Positions 33,282 through 40,735 of a stretch of DNA of 42,436 nucleotides are shown piece after piece. Numbering within the stretch: position 1 is the stretch's first letter; every line of letters begins with the position of its first letter. The stretch covers positions 1-42,436 of the forward strand of contig JAJEBT010000101.1 of the NCBI GenBank assembly GCA_022822405.1, given 5' to 3'. The DNA is from Alphaproteobacteria bacterium (GTDB taxonomy: Bacteria; Pseudomonadota; Alphaproteobacteria; MPNO01; UBA830). Position numbers and translations under genes: made by a program. Under the pieces are notes generated by a model, which saw only the letters and a program-made list of their open reading frames with translations, was not told the origin of the DNA and did not search any database.

Positions 33282-34826
33282 TCAGTACGTGTTGCCGTCC
33301 GGCGGGGCCGGTCCGCCGTCACTGTCTTCGGGATTGTCGAACTTGGTGGCTTCGCTGTGGAATCGCAGCTCGATCGTGTCGGTCGGCCCGTGACGCGACT
33401 TGGCGATGATGATTTCGGCCTTGCCGCGGGCCGCCTCGATGGCGTTCTCCCAGTCCTGCTGCTTCTGCTGGCGTTTCTCGGCTGTCCAGTCGGGCCGTTC
33501 GCCGGGCCTCCTGCCCTGGAGGTAATATTCCTCGCGGTAGACGAACATCACGACGTCGGCATCCTGCTCGATGGTCCCCGAATCGCGAAGGTCGGAGAGT
33601 TGGGGACGCTTGTCGTCGCGCTGCTCGACGGCGCGGCTGAGCTGCGAAAGCGCGAGCACCGGCACGTCGAGCTCCTTGGCGAGCGCCTTAAGTCCGCGGG
33701 TGATCTCGGAGATCTCCTGGACGCGGTTGAGCTCACGGCCGGTCCGGGCGGGATGGACGAGCTGCAGATAGTCGACGACGACCAGTCCGAGGCCCTCGGG
33801 CCTGCGCTTGAGCCGCCGCGCGCGCGTCCTGAGCGCCGACACGGACAGCGCGGGGGTGTCGTCGATATAGAGTGGTGTGGCCTGCAACCGCTGGCTTGTG
33901 CGCACAAGGTCGTCGAACTGGGGCTGGTTGAGTTCGCCCCGGCGTATCTTGTCCGATGCGATCGCGGCATTCTCCGCGAGCACCCTGGTCGCCAACTGTT
34001 GGGACGACATCTCGAGCGAGAAGAAACCGACGACGGGGCTGGTGACCGGCCTATCGATGCCGTCGTCGTCAGTGAACATGTCCGGCTTGGTCGCGACATT
34101 GAACGCGATATTGGTCGCGAGCGCCGTCTTGCCCATGCCGGGGCGGCCTGCGAGCACGACAAGATCGGATTTGTGCAGGCCGCCGAGCAGCAGGTCGAGC
34201 TTGTGAAATCCCGTGGGGACGCCTGCGAAGGCCGTCTCGCGGTTGAAGGCGTTCGCCGCCATCTCGACCGCGTCCTTGATCGAATCGGAGAAACTCTGGA
34301 AGCCGCCATCGACGTTGCCGCTGGTGGCGAGGTTGAAGAGGCCCTGCTCGGCGACCTCGATCTGGTTGGTGGCATGCTCATCCGGGTCATGCGAATAGGC
34401 GTGGTTGACGACGTCGGTGCCCAGCTCGATGAGTTGCCGGCGCAGGTAGAGATCATAGATCAGGCGCCCGTAGTTCTGCGCGTTGATGATCGTGAAGCTG
34501 GCGCCCGCCAGTTCGGCAAGATAGCGATGTCCGCCGATCTGCTCGTATTCCGGCCCGTCGAAGAAATGCTTCAGTGTCGTCGGGTTCGCCTGCTGGTTGC
34601 GCTCGATGAGTTGTCGGCAGGCATCGTAGATCTTGGCATGGATAGGGTCGAAGAAATGATCCGGTTCGAGGAAATCGGATACGCGTTCATAGGCGCGGTT
34701 GTTGCCGAGAACGGTGCCGAGAAGGCCCATTTCGGCCTCGATGTTGTTGGGCGGCTGGCGGTAGCTTTCCTTGCTCTCCTCGATATCGATCATTGAAGTG
34801 GCCACGTCGAACTCCCGTACGTGCAT
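33282..34826 (-). CDS. dnaB: Replicative DNA helicase DnaB
   Basis: 514 residues from ATG 34826 (ATG 34793 is an alternative; neither has a strong ribosome-binding site). The N-terminal DnaB domain begins at PPNNIEAEMGLLG. The RecA-like helicase domain has TGFHKLDLLLGGLHKSDLVV, Walker A GRPGMGKTA (227-235), FFSLEMSSQQLATR and VVDYLQL. The C-terminal segment holds DRPQLSDLRDSGTIEQDADVV-like sequence (seen as KRPQLSDLRDSG) and MFVYREEYY. No intein is present. It unwinds DNA at the replication fork and is the first gene of the eight-gene operon. A TATAGT on the minus strand at 34934-34939 may be its -10 element. Confidence 0.97.
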   Translation of the reverse strand: MHVREFDVATSMIDIEESKESYRQPPNNIEAEMGLLGTVLGNNRAYERVSDFLEPDHFFDPIHAKIYDACRQLIERNQQANPTTLKHFFDGPEYEQIGGHRYLAELAGASFTIINAQNYGRLIYDLYLRRQLIELGTDVVNHAYSHDPDEHATNQIEVAEQGLFNLATSGNVDGGFQSFSDSIKDAVEMAANAFNRETAFAGVPTGFHKLDLLLGGLHKSDLVVLAGRPGMGKTALATNIAFNVATKPDMFTDDDGIDRPVTSPVVGFFSLEMSSQQLATRVLAENAAIASDKIRRGELNQPQFDDLVRTSQRLQATPLYIDDTPALSVSALRTRARRLKRRPEGLGLVVVDYLQLVHPARTGRELNRVQEISEITRGLKALAKELDVPVLALSQLSRAVEQRDDKRPQLSDLRDSGTIEQDADVVMFVYREEYYLQGRRPGERPDWTAEKRQQKQQDWENAIEAARGKAEIIIAKSRHGPTDTIELRFHSEATKFDNPEDSDGGPAPPDGNTY

Positions 34827-35212
34827 ATTGCGCCTGTGCCGGACCGGGAGGGCAGAACCGGCCGGGCGGCGCCCGCCGCGTAGTCTTTCCGGCCCGGATG
34901 CCGCACGGCGGGTGGCGGCGGAAAGCTGCCGCCACTATAGCAGCCGGCAGCGCGGCGGACAGCGGAGAAACCTGCGGCGGGTGAAAAATGCGCGCCCGGC
35001 GGACGGTTTCTTCACCGTCTTTTCGGCAGTTTTGGACAGGCTTGTCCCGTCCGCGCCCGGGGATCCTCGTTGCAGCACCGGCCGGGCTGCTGCTGGCATG
35101 GGGGTGATCCGGTCGCAAGTTTGCCGTCGGCGCGGCGGACGGTATTGTTCCGCCAGCCCGCAGGGGCGCCGCCGTCCGAAGTCGGTGGCGGATGAGTGGC
35201 AGGGGAGCGGGC
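34827..35212. other. Divergent intergenic region between dnaB and the GST gene
   Basis: 386 bases. On the minus strand a TATAGT hexamer at 34934-34939 could be the -10 of the dnaB operon, but no good -35 lies 16-18 bases before it. On the plus strand a promoter-like pair is at 35121-35148. The rest is G+C-rich with no credible gene. rpsF-rpsR-rplI, often found before dnaB in this class, are absent. Confidence 0.5.
35121..35148 (+). promoter_or_regulatory. Promoter of the glutathione transferase gene
   Basis: TTGCCG (35121-35126), a 16-base spacer and TATTGT (35143-35148), about 65 bases before the ATG at 35213. Confidence 0.45.
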
Positions 35213-36031
35213 ATGCTCGAACTCTACTATTTCGAAAATTCGATATGCGCCGAACGCCCGCTGATGCTGCTGGCGGAGAAGGGCGTGACCGACTGGGTGC
35301 CCCGGCATGTCCACCTGTTCAGGGGAGAACAGTTCGATCCCGCCTACCTTGCGCTCAATCCGAAGGCCCAGGTGCCGACACTGGTCCATGACGGCGCGGT
35401 CATCCGGGAATCGTCGCTTATCTGTGACTATCTGGACGATCTGTATCCCGATCCGCCGCTGAAGCCGACCTCGCCCGTCGAGATCGCGCACATGCGGGAG
35501 TGGATCAAGGAAGCCGACGAGAGCGGTTTCGAAGGCATCGCCTCGCTGTCGTTCGTTGCCATTTTTCGCGCCAAGTTATTGGCCATGTCGGAGGAAGAGC
35601 GCAACGCCTACTGGGCCGGCCAGACGGTGCTCGAGCGCACGCAGCGCCAGCAATCCTGCGTCTTCGAGGGTATGGATTCCCCGTACGCGTTGCGCGCTAT
35701 TGCGACATGGGAACGGATCTTCGCGAAAATCGAGAAGGCGACCGCGAGGCGCGGACCCTGGCTGATGGGGCAGCAGTTCACGCTTGCGGATCTCGAGCTT
35801 GCCACCTTCGTTGCACGCCTGGACGGGTTGACGCTGGCGGAACCGTGCCTGGCGGAGCGGCCCAATGCCCGGGCCTGGTGGCAGGCGGTGAAGGAGCGGC
35901 CGAGCTATGCCGAGGCGCGCGTCGGTCCGTCCGGCGAGGAGAGCGAGGCCATGGGCGTCGAGGGCGCCATGGTGGTCGACGACTTCATGAGGAAGCGGGC
36001 CGAGTATCTTGCCCGGTACGCGGCCGGCTGA
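35213..36031 (+). CDS. Glutathione S-transferase family protein
   Basis: 272 residues from ATG 35213 with AGGGGAGCGGG just upstream. The N-terminal thioredoxin-like domain has YYFENSICAERPLMLLAEKG, then NPKAQVPTLVHDG (cis-Pro after Val) and ESSLICDYLDDLYP, where the Glu-Ser pair binds the glutathione gamma-glutamyl end. SICAER at the active-site position supplies Ser or Cys. The helical C-terminal domain includes GPWLMGQQFTLADLELATFVARLDGL. It is longer than the usual 200-230 residues because of an insertion of about 40 residues in the helical domain (around MSEEERNAYWAGQTVLERTQ) and a C-terminal extension. It is monocistronic. Confidence 0.88.
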   Translation: MLELYYFENSICAERPLMLLAEKGVTDWVPRHVHLFRGEQFDPAYLALNPKAQVPTLVHDGAVIRESSLICDYLDDLYPDPPLKPTSPVEIAHMREWIKEADESGFEGIASLSFVAIFRAKLLAMSEEERNAYWAGQTVLERTQRQQSCVFEGMDSPYALRAIATWERIFAKIEKATARRGPWLMGQQFTLADLELATFVARLDGLTLAEPCLAERPNARAWWQAVKERPSYAEARVGPSGEESEAMGVEGAMVVDDFMRKRAEYLARYAAG

Positions 36032-36116
36032 AGCTGCCGCGCGGCAGGCGCCCCCCGGAGCCTTCCCGGCCCGGCCCCGCACATGGATCCCGGTTTCGGT
36101 CGTCGGCGGCCGGCGG

Positions 36117-37361
36117 TCAGGCGGCCAGATCGCGGGCGGGCGAGCGCTCCTTTGCGGCCTGGGCACGCTCCCATTCGAACATGTAGTCGCGGGTGATCGG
36201 GACCGCTTCCAGGCTCTTCGCGAGTTGCATCTGGAGCACCATCAGGTTCTCGTAGCGAAAGCCCATCTCGCAGATGATCAGATAGAGTTCCCACATACGG
36301 CAGAACCGCTCGTCGTAGATTTCCGCCACCTCCTCGCGATGGGCCGAGAAGGCTTCGTGCCATCGCCGCAGGGTCTCGGCGTAGTGGAGACGGAGGATCT
36401 CGATGTCGGTGCACAGCAGGCCCGTGCGCTCGATTATGGGCGTGATCTCCGACAGTGCCGGAAGATCGGCGCCGGGGAAGATGTACTTCCTTATGAACGG
36501 ATTGATGGGTGCCGGTGTGTCGAGGCGGCCGATCGAATGCAGGAGAACGACCCCGTCATCGGTCAGCAGGTCCCTCAGCTTCTCGAAGAACTCGGCAAAG
36601 TTCCGCTTGCCGACATGTTCGAACATGCCTACCGAGACAATGCGGTCGAACTGAGAATCGAGTGTCCGGTAGTCGCGGAGTTCGAAGCGGACGCGTTCGC
36701 CGAGTCCGGCCGCGTGTGCGCGTTCGTTTGCGACCTTGTGCTGTTCCGTCGATAAGGTAACCCCGGTCACGTCGGCATCTCCGAGTCCGGCGATATAGAG
36801 GCCCAGCCCGCCCCAGCCCGAGCCGATGTCAAGCACTTTGAGGCCGTCTTCATCGAGCAGAAGCTTGGATGCGAGATGGCGCCGCTTGTTGGCCTGGGCC
36901 GTTTCGATATCCTCGTCGCGATCGAGAAAATAAGCACAGGAATACTGTCTGTCGCGGTCGAGGAAGCGGTCGTAGAGCTCGTCCGACAGATCGTAGTGGT
37001 GGGCGACGTTCCGCTGCGCGACTCCGATCGGGTTGTATTGCTTGATCTTGCGGCTGCCGATGCCGATCCAGCGCAACGCGTTCGCCAGCGGAAAATTCTC
37101 GACATGCCCGTAGTTGCGGGCCGCAAGCTCGATGAAGTCATAGAGCGTTCCATCCTCGATGACGAGGTCGCCGTTCATGTACGCTTCCGGAACATGCAGC
37201 GCCGGGTTCATCGCCAGCGAGTAGTCGAGGCTTGCCTTCTTCATGCGCACCGTGCAGACCGGCGGCGAACCGTCGCCGTAGACCCTGTCGTTTCCCGCCG
37301 CGTCAATGACGCGGACGGCTCCGGTCTGGACCGCGTATTTCATGAGGGACGTAAACAGCAT
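36117..37361 (-). CDS. cfa: Cyclopropane-fatty-acyl-phospholipid synthase
   Basis: 414 residues from ATG 37361 (MLFTSLMKYAVQTG), with GGAG eight bases upstream. The frame is open further upstream but has no start signal. The N-terminal lipid-binding domain is followed by QRNVAHHYDLSDELYDRFLD (117-136), typical of the family, and the SAM site VLDIGSGWGG (176-185). FDRIVSVGMFEHVGKRNF and IFPGADLPALSEI follow. It adds a methylene from SAM across the double bond of membrane phospholipid acyl chains. It has its own promoter and no downstream partner. Confidence 0.95.
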   Translation of the reverse strand: MLFTSLMKYAVQTGAVRVIDAAGNDRVYGDGSPPVCTVRMKKASLDYSLAMNPALHVPEAYMNGDLVIEDGTLYDFIELAARNYGHVENFPLANALRWIGIGSRKIKQYNPIGVAQRNVAHHYDLSDELYDRFLDRDRQYSCAYFLDRDEDIETAQANKRRHLASKLLLDEDGLKVLDIGSGWGGLGLYIAGLGDADVTGVTLSTEQHKVANERAHAAGLGERVRFELRDYRTLDSQFDRIVSVGMFEHVGKRNFAEFFEKLRDLLTDDGVVLLHSIGRLDTPAPINPFIRKYIFPGADLPALSEITPIIERTGLLCTDIEILRLHYAETLRRWHEAFSAHREEVAEIYDERFCRMWELYLIICEMGFRYENLMVLQMQLAKSLEAVPITRDYMFEWERAQAAKERSPARDLAA

Positions 37362-37814
37362 TTTCAGGTCTCCGTGCCGCGCGGGTTCCGCAAAGCCTCC
37401 GGTTGCACCGGTGACCAGCGGGCCGACAAAGAATACCCCGCGAGGGCGGTTTCTGCCAAGACGGGCCGCGTTCGTCTTGCGGCCTGCCACCGCCGGCCAG
37501 GGACGGACAAGCGTGTGGCGTGGCGGACTTCCGGGCACCGGGGCTGCCGTGATCTGCTCCCGATCGGAAGGGAGCGGGAATTACGCGCCCAAGCGTTCCG
37601 CGACGATGCCGCGGACAGTGGTCGGATCCGGCCGGGGACGCTTCGGCGCGCCGATCCAGGGGAACCCGAGTGTGTTGCAGAGACGCGTCAGATGTGTTTA
37701 GTGTACGCTCATGTCAACCCGCCGATGTCGGCAGGTGCGGGCTGCGATAAAGCAGCCGTCCGGCCGGCTCGGTCGCGATCCTGACCATCGGGGAGCTTCA
37801 AGGAGAAAATGTCC
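37362..37814. other. Divergent intergenic region between cfa and the lipoprotein gene
   Basis: 453 bases. The minus strand carries the cfa promoter (37430-37459). The plus strand has a weak promoter-like pair TTGCAG-17-TTAGTG at 37675-37703, a small perfect hairpin GGCTGC-GATAAA-GCAGCC at 37740-37757 in the presumed leader, and the strong AGGAG ribosome-binding site at 37801. No gene is seen. Confidence 0.5.
37430..37459 (-). promoter_or_regulatory. Promoter of cfa
   Basis: On the minus strand TTGGCA (37459-37454), an 18-base spacer and TATTCT (37435-37430), about 65 bases before the ATG. Confidence 0.5.
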
Positions 37815-38114
37815 ATGAGACACATCAAGTTCATCGCTGTTGCGGCGACCACCATCCTGCTCGCTACGGGCTGCTCGGAACTGGAGCGGATCGATCAGGC
37901 GGTCGCGACATCGAACGATGCGAAGGCTGCGGCGATGGCGGCCACCAAGGCTGCGGAGATGGCTACCAAGGCTGCGGAGATGGCCACCAAGGCGGCGAAC
38001 GCTGCGGTCGGCAGCGCTGGCAAGGCAGCCAGCGACGCCAAGACAGCTGCCGGCGAAGCCAAGATGGCTGCCGACAAGGCTGACCGGATCTTCCAGAAGA
38101 ACCTGCGCAAGTAG
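37815..38114 (+). CDS. Lpp/OprI-like alanine-zipper lipoprotein with C-terminal lysine
   Basis: 99 residues. ATG 37815 is nine bases after AGGAG; an ATG two codons earlier is too close. Signal peptide with lipobox LLATGC, lipidated Cys20. The 80-residue mature part is a nearly pure alanine zipper: about seven heptads with alanine at core positions (KAAEMAT repeated, then KAASDAKTAAGEAKMAADK), predicting a helical trimer or other coiled coil. It ends FQKNLRK, so the last residue is a free lysine after Arg, as in E. coli Lpp (YRK) and Pseudomonas OprI (SRK). In Lpp that lysine is joined to peptidoglycan by L,D-transpeptidases, and one is encoded convergently 45 bases downstream. The heptads are built from a 21-base tandem repeat. 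The family call is by pattern, and homology to Lpp could be convergent. Confidence 0.8.
   Translation: MRHIKFIAVAATTILLATGCSELERIDQAVATSNDAKAAAMAATKAAEMATKAAEMATKAANAAVGSAGKAASDAKTAAGEAKMAADKADRIFQKNLRK
37941..38003 (+). repeat. 21-base tandem repeat encoding alanine-zipper heptads
   Basis: Three adjacent 21-base units at 37941, 37962 and 37983. The first two differ by one base (GCCACC versus GCTACC) and the third has diverged at its 3' end. Each unit encodes one heptad (ATKAAEM). Slippage here would lengthen or shorten the lipoprotein by whole heptads without a frame change. Confidence 0.85.
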
Positions 38115-38121
38115 CCGGCTG

Positions 38122-38158
38122 CCGAGCGCCCCTTCGGTCGCGAGGGGGTGCTTCGGCT
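38122..38158. terminator. Stem-loop between convergent lipoprotein and transpeptidase genes
   Basis: GCCGAGCGCCCC pairs with GGGGGTGCTTCGGC with a bulge and a loop of about 11 bases, filling most of the 45-base gap between the two stop codons. It is a likely bidirectional terminator without a long T-run. Confidence 0.5.
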
Positions 38159-38159
38159 G

Positions 38160-39098
38160 CTAGCCCGACAGCACCGGTACCGGAATACCGCGGCGCTCGC
38201 GAGCCGCCTGCTTCACCGTTTGCCAGTGGATGGCCTCGTGCCTGCTGCCTGCGGCATCCAGGACTTTGTATTCGAGTTCTGCCGGCGTCGATGGCGTGAA
38301 CCGGCCAGTCTGCTCGATTTCGTCGGCCTGCGACTGGCTCGGGTGAACCTCAAGGAACACTTGCCCGTTCCGGCGGGCAAGCTTCACCTCCTGATCGACC
38401 ACCGCTACCGGAGTGCCAACCGGGAGATTGTCGTAGAACCAGGCGATGTCTTCCGGATAGAGACGGACGCAGCCATGGCTTACGCGCCGTCCGATACCGA
38501 ACGGCTTGTTCGTTCCGTGGATCAGGTAGGCCTGCCAACCGAGATAGAGCGCGTGCTTGCCAAGGGGGTTGTGCGGCCCGGGCCTGACGACGCGGGGAAG
38601 TTCGGGCTGCTCCAAGCGTATCGATTTGGGCACATACCAGGACGGGTTGCGCGCCTTGCGGATGATGGTTGTCGACCCGGTGGGCGTGTTCCATCCGTCG
38701 CTTCCGACGCCGAGCGGTGCCGAGCGGACGGAGGTGCCGTCGGGCTCGAAGAAATATAGACGCTGGTCCGCAAGGTTGAGCACGATGCCCTCGCGTGCGG
38801 ACTCAGGAACTATGTGGGCGGTCGGAAGGATGATCCTGGTGTTCGTCCCCGGTACCCAAGGGTCGATTCCCGGATTCGCAGCGACGATCTCCGTGTACCC
38901 AAGGCCGTGCGCACGCGCGAGATCGGGAAACGTGTCCGTGTATTTGGTGAAATAGGTCTGCTGTTTGCCGACGATCGCCGGATATCCGTCGCGAGGCTCG
39001 TCGTCCTGGATCCCGGCGGCAATCGCTCCCGGGACGGCGGTCATCGCACCGATGGCGGTCATCGTTCCGCAAAACCGCCTGCGCCCGATCTCTGTCAT
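38160..39098 (-). CDS. L,D-transpeptidase (YkuD domain) with LysM-like N-terminus
   Basis: 312 residues. The N-terminus MTEIGRRRFCGTMTAIGAM followed by AVPGAIAAG looks like a Tat-type signal (RRRF) rather than a plain Sec signal. Residues about 48-95 (YFTKYTDTFPDLARAHGLGY..PGIDPWVPGTNTRIILP) are a LysM-like peptidoglycan-binding module. The YkuD domain spans about 103-236 with His194 in YLIHGT and the catalytic motif SHGCVRL (Cys210). The domain order and the TPTGS and PLGKHALYL motifs match the ErfK/YbiS/YcfS group, which attaches Lpp to peptidoglycan or makes 3-3 cross-links. It converges on the Lpp-like gene. It has its own promoter, 39197-39225. Confidence 0.93.
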   Translation of the reverse strand: MTEIGRRRFCGTMTAIGAMTAVPGAIAAGIQDDEPRDGYPAIVGKQQTYFTKYTDTFPDLARAHGLGYTEIVAANPGIDPWVPGTNTRIILPTAHIVPESAREGIVLNLADQRLYFFEPDGTSVRSAPLGVGSDGWNTPTGSTTIIRKARNPSWYVPKSIRLEQPELPRVVRPGPHNPLGKHALYLGWQAYLIHGTNKPFGIGRRVSHGCVRLYPEDIAWFYDNLPVGTPVAVVDQEVKLARRNGQVFLEVHPSQSQADEIEQTGRFTPSTPAELEYKVLDAAGSRHEAIHWQTVKQAARERRGIPVPVLSG

Positions 39099-39196
39099 CC
39101 AGCCTGCTCCCGACCTGCTGCGGGTGCGGCGTTGAACTTGCGGCCCTCGAGCCTCATCGCACCATTGTCCGTGTGGTCCCGCTACGTTCGGCTTTT

Positions 39197-39225
39197 AATA
39201 TAATGTGAGAAACCTGTCGGTCCAA
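39197..39225 (-). promoter_or_regulatory. Promoter of the L,D-transpeptidase gene
   Basis: On the minus strand TTGGAC (39225-39220), a 17-base spacer and TATATT (39202-39197). The leader to the ATG would be about 90 bases. The same A+T-rich spot reads TATAAT on the plus strand (39199-39204) but has no matching -35 there. Confidence 0.6.
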
Positions 39226-39278
39226 CCTGGTTTCTGTCGCATCCGGGCCTGCGGACCGCGCCGCGCCGTGGCGGCGCG

Positions 39279-39306
39279 TGGACATGGTTACCGGTTCCGC
39301 TATAGT
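39279..39306 (+). promoter_or_regulatory. Promoter of ubiX
   Basis: TGGACA (39279-39284), a 16-base spacer and TATAGT (39301-39306). Transcription would begin about 20 bases before the ATG at 39333, with GGGGA as ribosome-binding site between. Confidence 0.55.
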
Positions 39307-39332
39307 GGAACGGTAACTGTCGGGGATGTTTC

Positions 39333-39944
39333 ATGAAAAGGGTTATCGTTGGTATCACCGGTGCGACCGGAACGATCTACGGTGTGCGCCTCATGGAGAT
39401 GATGCAGGCTGATCCGGAAATGGAAATCCATCTGATCATGAGCAGGTCAGCCAAGCTGACACTCAAGATGGAGCATGATCTGGAGCTTGACTACATCAAT
39501 GGCCTGGCCCACGAAGTACACGACCCCGGCAATATTGGAGCATCGATTTCGTCGGGCTCCTTCCACTCCAGCGGCATGGTCATCGCGCCCTGTTCGATCA
39601 AGACGATGTCCAACATCGCGATGGGCAATACGGGTGACCTGATCAGCCGCGCCGCGGATGTCATTCTCAAGGAGCGGCGCACTCTCGTCGTTGCGATTCG
39701 CGAGACGCCGCTTCATCTCGGCCATATCGAAAACCTGGCCCGGCTGGCGCGCATCGGCGCGGTCATCTTTCCGCCCGTTCCCGCGTTCTACAACCGTCCG
39801 GCTTCCCTGCAGGATGTCGTCGACCAGTCCTGCATGCGCATGCTCGACCAGTTGGACATCCACATCGAATCGGCGCCGCGCTGGGGCGAGGAGGGCGGGG
39901 TTCCTGCTGTCGGGCAGCAGATCAGTGGCGGCAGGGGCAGCTGA
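39333..39944 (+). CDS. ubiX: Flavin prenyltransferase UbiX
   Basis: 203 residues, the normal length. GITGATGTIYGVRLME (7-22) is the flavin-binding N-terminus; SFHSSGMVIAPCSIKTMSNIA, RRTLVVAIRETPLHLGHIENL and PPVPAFYNRPASLQDVVD are the other family blocks. It joins a dimethylallyl group from DMAP to FMN, making the prenylated flavin needed by UbiD decarboxylases in ubiquinone synthesis and in aromatic-acid metabolism. It consumes a C5 unit from the isoprenoid route encoded elsewhere in the window. No ubiD is adjacent. The gene ends 8 bases before the convergent hydratase gene. Confidence 0.95.
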   Translation: MKRVIVGITGATGTIYGVRLMEMMQADPEMEIHLIMSRSAKLTLKMEHDLELDYINGLAHEVHDPGNIGASISSGSFHSSGMVIAPCSIKTMSNIAMGNTGDLISRAADVILKERRTLVVAIRETPLHLGHIENLARLARIGAVIFPPVPAFYNRPASLQDVVDQSCMRMLDQLDIHIESAPRWGEEGGVPAVGQQISGGRGS

Positions 39945-39952
39945 ACGCGGGG

Positions 39953-40735
39953 TCACTCGAACCTTGCGCTGACCTCGCCGAGTCCGTCAAGGGATATCGT
40001 CGCCAGGCTGTCGCTGTCGTCAAGCCAGATCACCGGCGCCACCGAACCCGTCATCACGATTTCGCCGCTCCGCAGCGTGTGGTCATGGCCGCGCAACGTG
40101 TTGGCAAGCCATGCGACGACCTCGAACGGGTGTCCCATGGCTTCGGCCCCCAGCCCGGTGCCGCGCTGCTCGCCGTCGATGAGGGTGTTTCCCCGGACCG
40201 CGGCGAGATCGAGCGTCTGCCAGCCCGCGGCCGGTTGACCGAGCACGCAGGCGCGGTGAAAGAAATTGTCGGCGACCAGCGTCGGCGCTCCAAGCGCCGC
40301 GAAGTCGTCGTAGCGGTTCTCGACGATCTCGATGGCGGGCAGGACATCGCCGATGATCGAACCGACGGAAGCACGATCGTACGGCGCGTCTTCGGCGTCG
40401 TGCCCGATCCTTACCGCGATCTCGCATTCGATACCCGGGCTGAGCAGCTCGGCGTGTGCAAACACGGCTCCGTCGGTATGGGTGTCGTTGCGCAGCATCC
40501 GGGCATAGGCCGGCCCGTCGACACCCAGATAGCGCTGCATGGAAGCCGTGGTCGCGCCGACCTTCCAGCCCGATGGCGAATCCGGTACTCGTTCCAGCAG
40601 GAAGGCTTGGCGTGCGGCCTGGACGGCGTAGGCTTCCGCAAGATCCCGGGGCCGATCGGAATCGGCCAGCCGGGTTACCGGCTGGCGGGCGAGCCACGCA
40701 CCGGCCAGGAGCGCAGCGGTCCGTTCGGCATCCAT
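39953..40735 (-). CDS. 2-keto-4-pentenoate hydratase (MhpD/FAH-like)
   Basis: 260 residues, the usual length of the MhpD/DmpE/HpaH group. Metal-binding acids are visible in PGIECEIAVRIG and AIEIVENRYDDF, with the start pattern RPRDLAEAYAVQ and GWKVGATT, and the C-terminal GEIVMTGSVAPVIWL. These enzymes add water to 2-hydroxy-2,4-dienoates in meta-cleavage pathways of aromatic compounds. No aldolase or dehydrogenase of such a pathway is adjacent, so the role here is open. Its ATG overlaps the stop of the transglutaminase-like gene (TGATG), so the two are coupled. Confidence 0.85.
   Translation of the reverse strand: MDAERTAALLAGAWLARQPVTRLADSDRPRDLAEAYAVQAARQAFLLERVPDSPSGWKVGATTASMQRYLGVDGPAYARMLRNDTHTDGAVFAHAELLSPGIECEIAVRIGHDAEDAPYDRASVGSIIGDVLPAIEIVENRYDDFAALGAPTLVADNFFHRACVLGQPAAGWQTLDLAAVRGNTLIDGEQRGTGLGAEAMGHPFEVVAWLANTLRGHDHTLRSGEIVMTGSVAPVIWLDDSDSLATISLDGLGEVSARFE

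Noticed and set aside
33219..34796. Long open plus-strand frame opposite dnaB
   Set aside because: DnaB motifs are complete on the minus strand. The antisense protein shows no start signal or family.
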